Part shown: positions 7,267-13,096 of the stretch, in pieces
How the letters are laid out: each line of letters starts with the position of its first letter
How positions within the stretch are numbered: the stretch's first letter is position 1
NCBI GenBank assembly: GCA_944388685.1
Contig: CALXJS010000044.1
Coordinates: forward strand, 1-13,096
Source of the DNA: an uncultured Clostridia bacterium
GTDB lineage: Bacteria > Bacillota_A > Clostridia > TANB77 > CAG-508
DNA: 13,096 nt
Direction: 5' to 3'
Made by a program: the position numbers and the translations under genes
Notes under the pieces: generated by a model
What the model was told of the DNA's origin: nothing
The model's database searches: none
The model's input: only the letters and a program-made list of their open reading frames with translations

Positions 7267-8601
7267 ATGGAATTAGGAAAAGTACCACCACATGATGTAG
7301 AAGCAGAACAAGCAGTTTTGGGAAGTATGCTAACAGATAAAGATGCTGTTATCTCAGCGATAGAGGTTTTAAAAGAAGAGGATTTTTACAGAACAGATAA
7401 CCGTGCAATTTATGAAGCAATTCTTAATCTATATAATCGAGCAGAACCAGTAGATATTATCACAGTAAAAGCAGAATTAGAATCTTTAGGAAAGTTTGAG
7501 CAAGTCGGTGGGTTAGAATATTTAGCAAGTTTACCAGACAAAGTTCCAACAACTGCAAATGCGACAAAATATATAAAAATTGTAGAAGAAAAGTCTATAT
7601 TAAGAAATCTTATCAAAACAGCCAATGAAATTATCGAATTGGGATATGATCCAACAGAAGATGTTTCAGACATTATGGAAGGAGCAGAAAAGAAAATCTT
7701 TAATATTATGCAAAACAAGGATAAAAAGAGTTATGCAGTAATAAAAGATGTTCTTGTAGATAGTTTCACACAATTGGAAGAATTATATAACCGAAAACAA
7801 CATATAACCGGTGTACCTTCAGGATTTACAGAATTAGATTACAAGACGGCAGGATTTCATAGTTCAGATTTAGTATTAATTGCAGCTAGACCTGCGATGG
7901 GAAAAACAGCATTTGCATTAAATATTGCAACAAATGTAGCAGTACGTGCAAATGTACCAGTAGCCATATTTAGCTTAGAAATGTCAAAAGAACAATTGGT
8001 AAATAGAATCTTATGTAGTGAAGCCATGGTAGATAGCAATAAAGTTAGAACAGGAAAACTAGAAGAAGACGATTGGACCAAATTAGCAGGAAGTATAGGA
8101 CCATTATCAGAAGCAGAAATCTATATAGATGATACACCAGGAATATCTATCACAGAAATAAGAGCAAAATGTAGAAAATTAAAATTAGAAAAAAACATTG
8201 GAATGGTTGTAATAGACTATTTACAATTAGTACAAGGTAGTAACAAACGAAATGGAAGTCGTGAGCAAGAAATATCTGAAATCAGTAGGTCATTAAAAAT
8301 CTTAGCCAAAGAAATTGGGGTACCTGTCATTGCATTATCACAATTATCAAGAGCAGCAGAACAAAGACCAGACCATAGACCAATGTTATCAGACTTAAGA
8401 GAATCTGGAGCAATAGAGCAAGATGCAGACATTGTTATGTTTTTATACAGAGATGACTATTATAATAAAGATAGTGAGAAAAAAGATATTGCAGAAGTCA
8501 TCATTGCAAAACACAGAGGTGGTTCAACAGGAACGGTCGAATTATTGTGGTTAGGAAGTTATACAAAATTTGTTAACTTAGAAAAACGATTTGATGACTA
8601 G
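7267..8601 (+). CDS. dnaB: Replicative DNA helicase DnaB (called DnaC in B. subtilis)
   Basis: This is the hexameric 5'-3' helicase that unwinds the replication fork, normally loaded with DnaI and DnaA partners in Firmicutes. At 444 residues it has the usual length and no intein. The N-terminal domain begins PPHDVEAEQAVLGSML and runs to about residue 105. The RecA-like motor domain has Walker A ARPAMGKT (207-214), SLEMSKEQL, Walker B VVIDYLQL with D317, the LSQLSRAAEQR motif, DLRESGAIEQDAD, and KHRGGSTG with the arginine finger at R417. The start has GGAGG (7255-7259) 7 bases upstream. It follows rplI, as in other Firmicutes. A TTGCCAAA palindrome begins three bases after the stop. Confidence 0.97.
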   Translation: MELGKVPPHDVEAEQAVLGSMLTDKDAVISAIEVLKEEDFYRTDNRAIYEAILNLYNRAEPVDIITVKAELESLGKFEQVGGLEYLASLPDKVPTTANATKYIKIVEEKSILRNLIKTANEIIELGYDPTEDVSDIMEGAEKKIFNIMQNKDKKSYAVIKDVLVDSFTQLEELYNRKQHITGVPSGFTELDYKTAGFHSSDLVLIAARPAMGKTAFALNIATNVAVRANVPVAIFSLEMSKEQLVNRILCSEAMVDSNKVRTGKLEEDDWTKLAGSIGPLSEAEIYIDDTPGISITEIRAKCRKLKLEKNIGMVVIDYLQLVQGSNKRNGSREQEISEISRSLKILAKEIGVPVIALSQLSRAAEQRPDHRPMLSDLRESGAIEQDADIVMFLYRDDYYNKDSEKKDIAEVIIAKHRGGSTGTVELLWLGSYTKFVNLEKRFDD

Positions 8602-8603
8602 CT

Positions 8604-8633
8604 ATTGCCAAATGGGCGGACCATTTTGGCAAT
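8604..8633. repeat. TTGCCAAA palindromic repeat (copy 3) after dnaB
   Basis: ATTGCCAAATGG (8604-8615) pairs with CCATTTTGGCAAT (8621-8633), with one bulged base and a 5-base loop. No T run follows, so termination of dnaB is uncertain. A weaker stem, TAAGTG (8642-8647) with CACTTA (8659-8664), lies just beyond. This copy is about 90 bases upstream of a transposase remnant. The rest of the 296-base dnaB-tilS gap, apart from that remnant, shows nothing I can identify. Confidence 0.8.
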
Positions 8634-8724
8634 ATGCCTTCTAAGTGTATAAAAATCTCACTTAAAGGTAAGAAATAGGGGCAATGTTATATAGGGGCAT
8701 AAATTTTAATATAAGAGGTGAATT

Positions 8725-8863
8725 ATGCCAAGAATACCAAGAAAGTATATGACAGTGTCTTTTTTTCTTGTATAGGAAATCTCAAAATATTTCATATAGA
8801 ATGATGGCAGAAAATTTAGAAGTCAGCGGAGAAAAATTAAGAAAATTAATAAAAGAGCAATGA
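8725..8863 (+). pseudogene. Internally deleted RAYT-like (REP-associated tyrosine) transposase remnant
   Basis: A good ribosome binding site (AGAGGTG, 8714-8720) precedes ATG at 8725, which reads MPRIPRKYM-TVSFFLV and stops at 8773-8775. MPRIPRKY followed by a SFF motif is how I recall many clostridial IS200-like/RAYT transposases starting. In another frame, from about 8801, the DNA reads MMAENLEVSGEKLRKLIKEQ and stops at 8861-8863. This resembles the short helix-turn-helix tail of such proteins. The two ends thus look joined by a large internal deletion that removed the catalytic HUH core and tyrosine, with a frame shift between them. It cannot encode an active enzyme. The family call rests on short peptides and is from memory. 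Confidence 0.5.
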
Positions 8864-8897
8864 AAAGTAAAAAAAGATGCATAAAAAAGGAGAAATT

Positions 8898-9983
8898 ATG
8901 GGGAAAAGAATTAAAGAAGATTGCTATGTAAAAGTAGTAAGAACAATACAGAAATATAGACTATTAACGGAGGGAGATAAATTAGTAGTTGGTGTATCTG
9001 GAGGACCAGATTCAATATGTTTGTTAGATATCTTAGTAAAAATAAAACAGCAAAGTTGCCAAAGGGAACGTGCCTTTTTGGCAACAAAAGAAAATTGCAA
9101 AAATAGCCTGTCCCCTTTGGCAATTAATTTTGATTTCGTTGTTGCACATGTTAATCACATGATTAGAGAGGAAGCAAAGGAAGATGAAGAGTTTGTCAAA
9201 AAATATTGTGAAGAAAATCAAATACAATTTTATGCAACAAGTATAGATATTCAAAAATCGGCCAATACTAATAAAATCAGTGTAGAAGAAGCAGGAAGAA
9301 ATGCAAGATATGCATTTTTTGATGAAGTTTTACAAAAAATTGGTGGCAACAAAATTGCAATTGCACATAATAAAAATGATAAAGTAGAAACTATGATGAT
9401 GAATGAATTGCGTGGATGTGGAATACAAGGATTAATCGGTATAGAACCAATTAGAGGAAAATATATTAGACCATTAATTGCCTGTGAAAGAAAAGAAATA
9501 GAAGCATATTGTGAGGAAAATCAATTGCAACCAAGGATAGATAAAACGAATTTTGAAAATATGTATACTAGAAACAAAATTAGGAATGTTGTTATACCAT
9601 ATATTCAGAAAGAATTTAATCCGAATTTTATAGAAACCATGAATAGACTATCTGAACTTGTGATAGAACAAGAAAAATATATACAAAAACAAGTAGAAAA
9701 AATCTATAACCAAATGCTTATAGAGGAAAATAAAAATCAAAATATTATATTAGATTTAAAGATGTTTAATCAGCAAGAAAAAGTAATAAAATCGAGAGTG
9801 CTTTTATATACTATAACGAGACTTTGTGGTAATACAAAAGGTATCGAAAAAATACATATAGAGGATATTATAAAATTATGTGGAAATAATATAGGTAATA
9901 AATTTTTAATGCCAAATAAAAATTTGAAAGTTTTTATAAAAAATAGGAAAGTAATATTTTCTGAGGAAGGCAAGGAGCCGTAA
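8898..9983 (+). CDS. tilS: tRNA(Ile)-lysidine synthetase TilS, with an in-frame palindromic repeat and no C-terminal domain
   Basis: TilS attaches lysine to C34 of tRNA-Ile(CAU) using ATP, so that it reads AUA, and is essential in most bacteria. The ATP-pyrophosphatase loop is SGGPDS (34-39). VAHVNHMIR, AGRNARYAFFDE, IAIAHNKNDKVETMMMNELRG, the IRPL segment and YTRNKIRNVVIPY are all recognisable, so the enzyme core is intact. Residues about 53-76 (CQRERAFLATKENCK and on to SPLA) correspond to a TTGCCAAA palindrome. They fall between the P-loop helix and the strand NFDFVVAHVNH, where relatives have only a short turn. The protein has 361 residues; B. subtilis TilS has about 472, and the usual C-terminal TilS_C domain is absent. 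An ATG at 8877 is in frame, but AAGGAG fits the 8898 start. hpt, often next, is missing. Confidence 0.92.
   Translation: MGKRIKEDCYVKVVRTIQKYRLLTEGDKLVVGVSGGPDSICLLDILVKIKQQSCQRERAFLATKENCKNSLSPLAINFDFVVAHVNHMIREEAKEDEEFVKKYCEENQIQFYATSIDIQKSANTNKISVEEAGRNARYAFFDEVLQKIGGNKIAIAHNKNDKVETMMMNELRGCGIQGLIGIEPIRGKYIRPLIACERKEIEAYCEENQLQPRIDKTNFENMYTRNKIRNVVIPYIQKEFNPNFIETMNRLSELVIEQEKYIQKQVEKIYNQMLIEENKNQNIILDLKMFNQQEKVIKSRVLLYTITRLCGNTKGIEKIHIEDIIKLCGNNIGNKFLMPNKNLKVFIKNRKVIFSEEGKEP
9055..9125. repeat. TTGCCAAA palindromic repeat (copy 4) inside tilS
   Basis: GTTGCCAAAGG (9055-9065) pairs with CCTTTTTGGCAAC (9073-9085) as one hairpin. The same left arm can instead pair with CCCCTTTGGCAAT (9112-9124) to form an outer stem, as in copy 1 after rpoC. 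A degenerate left arm, AATTGCAAAAATAG, lies between them. The right end CCTGTCCCCTTTGGCAA differs from copy 1 at three positions. The unit is about 70 bp, similar to copy 1. It keeps the tilS frame open and adds roughly 24 residues. Confidence 0.85.
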
Positions 9984-10131
9984 TATTTTAGAAGTTTAAA
10001 AAAAGTTGTAATAAAAAAGAAATAAAAAAACTATTGAAAAAGAAAAAACAATATGATAAAGTGCAGAAAAAAGAAAATGCACACTTATGTGTGTTATATA
10101 AATAGGAAGATATAAAGAGGAGGAATTGATT

Positions 10132-11946
10132 TTGAAAAACGGAATAAAAACATTAGCGATGTGGTTGATTATAATTATTATTTTCTTTGTAGTTTTATCA
10201 TCAATTGTAGAAAATAGTAATTCTAAATTAAAATATTCAGAATTAATCACTAACATAAATAGTAATAATGTAAAATCAATTATTATTAATGCAGATGGGA
10301 AAACAGCAGAAGTAGAATTAAAAGATGATAATGTAAGAAAAGAAACAAGCATTCCAGACATGGGAAGCTTTATGACTTATATAGAAGAATTTATTAATAA
10401 TGGAAACTTTACATTAGAAGAAAAAGCAGAATCTATATTCATGACATTACTTCCATTAGTAACACCATTTGCAATATTAATTATATTTATGCTATTTTGG
10501 TTCTTAACAATAGGAGGTTCTAGTAGCGGAAATCCTGGAAGTAAGACAATGTCATTCGGGAAAAGTAAAGCAAGAATGATGACACCAGCAGAAAAAAATA
10601 GAATCACATTTGAAGATGTTGCAGGTGTTGATGAAGAAAAAGAAGAATTAGAAGAAATTGTACAATTCTTAAAAAATCCAAAGAAATTTACAGATATGGG
10701 AGCAAGAATACCAAAAGGTGTATTATTAGTTGGTCAACCTGGAACAGGAAAAACATTACTTGCTAAGGCGGTTGCAGGAGAAGCAGGCGTACCATTCTTT
10801 ATCATTAGTGGTTCAGACTTTGTAGAAATGTTTGTTGGAGTTGGTGCTTCAAGAGTAAGAGATTTATTTGACCAAGCAAAGAAAAATGCACCATGTATTA
10901 TCTTCATTGACGAAATTGACGCCGTTGGACGTCAAAGAGGTGCAGGACTTGGTGGTGGACATGATGAAAGAGAGCAGACATTAAATCAATTATTAGTCGA
11001 AATGGATGGATTTGCAGAAAATGAAGGAGTAATTGTATTAGCTGCAACAAACAGACCAGATGTACTAGATAAAGCTTTACTTAGAGCAGGAAGATTTGAT
11101 AGACAAATTGTTGTCGGATTACCAGATGTAAAAGCAAGAGAACAAATATTAGAAGTGCATAGTAGAAAGAAAAGATTAGCAGATGATGTAGATTTAAAGA
11201 TTATTGCAAAAAATACATCAGGATTTGCTGGAGCAGATCTAGAAAATGTATTAAACGAGGCAGCATTGTTAGCAGCCAGAAGAAATATGAATGAAATTGG
11301 TATGAGAGAAATTGAAGATGCTATGGTAAAAGTAACTATGGGACCTGAAAAGAAAACAAGAGTAAGAAGTGAAAAAGAAAATAGATTAGTTGCTTATCAT
11401 GAAGCAGGTCATGCGGTTGTCAGTCACTATCTAGAAACACAAGATCCTGTACATGAAATATCAATTGTACCTAGAGGTATGGCTGGTGGTTATACAATGT
11501 ATAGACCTACAGAAGATAAAAACTTTATGTCTAAAACAGAAATGGAAGAAAATATTGTATCGCTTTTAGGAGGAAGAGTGGCAGAAGCACTTATTTTAAA
11601 TGATATATCAACAGGTGCAAGCAATGATATCGAAAGGGCAACTCAAATTGCAAGAAGTATGGTTACTAAATATGGTATGAGTGAAAAAATAGGTACATTA
11701 ATGTTAGGCTCTAGTCAAGATGAAGTCTTTCTAGGTAGGGATTTTGGACATACAAAGGAATATTCAGAAGAAACTGCAGCAATCATTGATGAAGAAACAA
11801 AGAGAATTGTAGACACAGGGTATAATAGAGCAAAGAAAATCTTATCAGACAATGTAGATAAATTACATCAAGTTGCAGGTATATTACTTGAAAAAGAAAA
11901 AATTAATTCTGATGAATTTGAAGCAATATTTGGAACAAAAGAATAA
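10132..11946 (+). CDS. ftsH: ATP-dependent zinc metalloprotease FtsH
   Basis: FtsH is a membrane-bound hexamer that extracts and degrades damaged membrane proteins and some regulators. The N-terminus has a membrane helix (about 8-25), an extracytoplasmic domain, and a second helix (about 102-128). The AAA module has Walker A GQPGTGKT (201-208), Walker B FIDEID (D260, E261), and the second region of homology [20 protein letters not shown]. The protease has HEAGH (423-427) and [12 protein letters not shown] with the third zinc ligand. The start is a TTG. TTG at 10126 is also in frame but lies only 2 bases from GAGGAGG (10117-10123); TTG at 10132 lies 8 bases away, giving [11 protein letters not shown] and 604 residues. 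A small hairpin (CACAC/GTGTG, 10080-10093) precedes the ribosome binding site. I found no convincing promoter in the 148-base gap after tilS, so co-transcription with tilS is likely. Confidence 0.97.
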   Translation: MKNGIKTLAMWLIIIIIFFVVLSSIVENSNSKLKYSELITNINSNNVKSIIINADGKTAEVELKDDNVRKETSIPDMGSFMTYIEEFINNGNFTLEEKAESIFMTLLPLVTPFAILIIFMLFWFLTIGGSSSGNPGSKTMSFGKSKARMMTPAEKNRITFEDVAGVDEEKEELEEIVQFLKNPKKFTDMGARIPKGVLLVGQPGTGKTLLAKAVAGEAGVPFFIISGSDFVEMFVGVGASRVRDLFDQAKKNAPCIIFIDEIDAVGRQRGAGLGGGHDEREQTLNQLLVEMDGFAENEGVIVLAATNRPDVLDKALLRAGRFDRQIVVGLPDVKAREQILEVHSRKKRLADDVDLKIIAKNTSGFAGADLENVLNEAALLAARRNMNEIGMREIEDAMVKVTMGPEKKTRVRSEKENRLVAYHEAGHAVVSHYLETQDPVHEISIVPRGMAGGYTMYRPTEDKNFMSKTEMEENIVSLLGGRVAEALILNDISTGASNDIERATQIARSMVTKYGMSEKIGTLMLGSSQDEVFLGRDFGHTKEYSEETAAIIDEETKRIVDTGYNRAKKILSDNVDKLHQVAGILLEKEKINSDEFEAIFGTKE

Positions 11947-11953
11947 AAAAATG

Positions 11954-11986
11954 GGATTAAGTAGAAGAATTTTACTTAATCCTTTT
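11954..11986 (+). terminator. ftsH terminator
   Basis: GGATTAAGT (11954-11962) pairs perfectly with ACTTAATCC (11974-11982) over 9 bp with an 11-base loop, followed by TTTT. It begins 7 bases after the ftsH stop. The next 125 bases to the J-domain gene are very AT-rich, and I see no well-spaced promoter in them. Confidence 0.75.
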
Positions 11987-12111
11987 GATATTATAGGAAA
12001 TGTCAAAGATGTATTTATTTTCAAAAGAAAAATAAATATAAAATTATTGAAATTTTTAATAACATATAATAAAATAGATATAATAAATAAAAAAGCTAAT
12101 GAGGGGAAAAA

Positions 12112-12690
12112 ATGAAAAATTATTATCAGATATTAGAAGTAGATCAAAGAGCATCAAAAGAAGTTATAGAAAAAGCATATAGAACATTAGTAAAAAAATA
12201 TCACCCAGACCTATATTCAACTGTACAAAAAGGTCAAGCAGAAAGTAAATTAAAAGATTTAAATGAAGCGTATGATATATTATCAGATGATTTTTTAAGA
12301 GAACAATATGATTTTGAATTGAGAAAAGAAAAAATTAGACAAGCAGAAGTCAAAAATTCAAACAATCAAAATAATATTGTTCAAGATGAAGCAACAATAG
12401 AAGAAAATCAACCAAAGCAAAGAAAAATTCAAAAGAAAAGTGATGTTGGAACTATATATGGTATAGTAGACCTATTTAAAGAAATTTTAAAAAGTAAACC
12501 GAAAAAAAGGCAACCACAAATAAGAAAAGAAGGGGATAGTAAAAAAGCTTTTATAGCATTGGGATTAACATTAGTCATTATTTTAATAATTGGAGTAATA
12601 TTGTGGTTTATACCTTTTACAAATGGGTGGATAAGACAAATTTTGTTTGAAAACCCTATATTTAATCTAATAGGTAGTTTATTTTCTTAA
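12112..12690 (+). CDS. Small membrane-tethered J-domain protein
   Basis: The protein has 192 residues. The N-terminal J domain (about 1-68) begins NYYQILEVDQRASKEVIEKAYR and has the HPD motif at 31-33, which stimulates the ATPase of DnaK-type Hsp70 partners. DLNEAYDILSD and REQYDFELR complete the domain. The Gly/Phe region and zinc fingers of true DnaJ are absent, so this is a type III J protein, not dnaJ. A charged Lys/Gln/Asn-rich linker follows (about 70-143), then a hydrophobic segment, about 146-168, and a short tail ending FNLIGSLFS. The J domain should face the cytoplasm. GAGGGG (12101-12106) lies 5 bases before the ATG. Its place after ftsH invites a membrane quality-control role, but that is inference. 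No terminator is seen before the rpsU promoter. Confidence 0.85.
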   Translation: MKNYYQILEVDQRASKEVIEKAYRTLVKKYHPDLYSTVQKGQAESKLKDLNEAYDILSDDFLREQYDFELRKEKIRQAEVKNSNNQNNIVQDEATIEENQPKQRKIQKKSDVGTIYGIVDLFKEILKSKPKKRQPQIRKEGDSKKAFIALGLTLVIILIIGVILWFIPFTNGWIRQILFENPIFNLIGSLFS

Positions 12691-12707
12691 ATTACAGCTA
12701 AATTCTA

Positions 12708-12736
12708 TTGACAATGAAAGCACTATAAGGTATAAT
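12708..12736 (+). promoter_or_regulatory. Consensus SigA promoter of rpsU
   Basis: Both boxes are perfect: TTGACA (12708-12713) and TATAAT (12731-12736), with a 17-bp spacer. This is the strongest promoter in the window, as expected for a ribosomal protein gene. Confidence 0.92.
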
Positions 12737-12742
12737 ATATAT

Positions 12743-12801
12743 CGTTGATTAGGGTTATCCCAACATACAGTTTTCGTATGACCGGAAGGAGGGGAATTTA
12801 A
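12743..12801 (+). promoter_or_regulatory. rpsU 5' leader with small hairpins
   Basis: The leader is about 59 bases from the predicted start of transcription. It holds GGG-TTAT-CCC (12752-12761) and CATAC-7-GTATG (12764-12780), then AAGGAGGGG (12786-12794) 7 bases before the ATG. Ribosomal proteins often control their own leaders, but I do not recognise a named leader motif here, and the stems are short. Confidence 0.4.
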
Positions 12802-12972
12802 ATGTTAGAAATCAAAGTAAATAATGGTAATATAGAAGATGCTCTAAAAAGATTTAAAAGACAATGTGCTAGAAATGGAGTACTACAAGAAGTGCGTAAA
12901 AGAGAGCATTATGAAAAACCTAGTGTAAGGAGAAAGAAAAAATCTGAGGCAGCAAGAAAAAGAAAATTTTAA
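12802..12972 (+). CDS. rpsU: 30S ribosomal protein S21 (bS21)
   Basis: This 56-residue, highly basic protein was found by reading directly. It starts [20 protein letters not shown] and has the conserved [20 protein letters not shown] segment and the SEAARKRKF end, which matches B. subtilis S21 (57 residues) exactly over those last nine residues. S21 binds the 30S platform near the anti-Shine-Dalgarno region and helps initiation. It is a single-gene unit with its own promoter and terminator. Confidence 0.97.
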   Translation: MLEIKVNNGNIEDALKRFKRQCARNGVLQEVRKREHYEKPSVRRKKKSEAARKRKF

Positions 12973-12982
12973 TACATATTGG

Positions 12983-13018
12983 AACGGAATATTAAAGAAA
13001 ACTTTAGTATTCCGTTTT
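12983..13018 (+). terminator. rpsU terminator
   Basis: AACGGAATATTAAAG (12983-12997) pairs with CTTTAGTATTCCGTT (13002-13016), a 15-bp stem with one G-U pair and an AAAA loop. It is followed by TT and AT-rich DNA. The T run is short but the stem is long and starts 10 bases after the stop. Confidence 0.85.
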
Positions 13019-13034
13019 AAATATTATAAGTAAT

Positions 13035-13082
13035 CTACCGGCTATGCCGGTAGTAACATAAGCTTTAGCTTTGTAGCAAAGC
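13035..13082. repeat. Tandem short palindromes at the window edge
   Basis: CTACCGGC (13035-13042) pairs perfectly with GCCGGTAG (13046-13053) around TAT. GCTTTG (13068-13073) pairs with CAAAGC (13077-13082) around TAG. The first stem is GC-rich compared with its surroundings. Two hairpins in close succession are typical of REP or BIME-like intergenic repeats. The unit may continue past the window end, so its full shape cannot be judged. Confidence 0.5.
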
Positions 13083-13096
13083 AACTCCTTTCATGC

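Noticed and set aside
8877..8897. Upstream ATG of tilS giving seven more residues
   Set aside because: The ribosome binding site AAGGAG lies inside this stretch and is correctly spaced for the ATG at 8898.
10034..10057. Promoter upstream of ftsH (TTGAAA and TATGAT)
   Set aside because: The spacer is only 12 bp, too short for a SigA promoter, and shifting the -10 to GATAAA gives 15 bp and a poor box.
10126..10131. TTG at 10126 as the ftsH start
   Set aside because: It lies only 2 bases after GAGGAGG. The TTG at 10132 has normal spacing of 8.
12048..12065. Promoter upstream of the J-domain gene (TTGAAA and TATAAT)
   Set aside because: The spacing is again about 12 bp. The region is so AT-rich that such boxes arise by chance.
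11873..12115. Overlapping 80-residue open frame at the end of ftsH
   Set aside because: It overlaps ftsH in another frame, lacks a ribosome binding site and has a low-complexity Lys/Ile composition across a terminator.

Overview
This window is AT-rich chromosomal DNA from a Gram-positive bacterium of the Firmicutes, most likely class Clostridia. The evidence is the strong AGGAGG-type ribosome binding sites, the very AT-rich codon choice, the conserved gdpP-rplI-dnaB block, the tilS-ftsH pair and a Firmicutes-type S21. I cannot name a genus from the sequence alone.

Layout. Positions 1-1296 hold the 3' end of rpoC, closed by a hairpin terminator that belongs to a dispersed palindromic repeat family (core TTGCCAAAGGG / CCCTTTGGCAA). 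Positions 1297-4450 form an accessory pocket where rpsL-rpsG-fusA often follow rpoC in Firmicutes. The pocket holds a DUF4143-type AAA ATPase gene whose promoter sits between two nearly identical 40-bp double palindromes. A convergent gene follows for a membrane-anchored, pilin-like surface protein. After it come a 248-bp imperfect palindrome that looks like a MITE and a further small inverted repeat.

Positions 4451-8601 are the conserved block gdpP (c-di-AMP phosphodiesterase), rplI (ribosomal protein L9) and dnaB (replicative helicase). A perfect 59-bp-arm inverted repeat starts at the gdpP stop codon, and a fresh promoter for rplI-dnaB lies just after it. Positions 8602-8897 hold another TTGCCAAA palindrome and the internally deleted remnant of a gene that looks like a REP-associated tyrosine transposase (RAYT). 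Positions 8898-11946 are tilS (tRNA-Ile lysidine synthetase) and ftsH (membrane AAA protease), without the hpt gene that often lies between them. The tilS reading frame contains a copy of the TTGCCAAA palindrome, translated in frame right after the ATP-binding loop. Positions 12112-12690 encode a small membrane-tethered J-domain protein. Positions 12708-13018 are a complete rpsU (S21) unit with consensus promoter, short structured leader, gene and terminator. The window ends in further short palindromes.

How it fits together. The host genes are housekeeping functions: transcription, translation, replication, c-di-AMP turnover, tRNA modification and membrane proteolysis. The unusual content is the palindromic DNA, with at least five distinct families in 13 kb. 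The most notable point is that one family has members acting as terminators, one member inside an essential gene's coding sequence, and a decayed candidate mobilising transposase beside another member. This resembles a REP/RAYT system with a protein-embedded copy, comparable in outcome to the palindromic elements known inside Rickettsia genes. The link to RAYT is inference from short peptide similarity.
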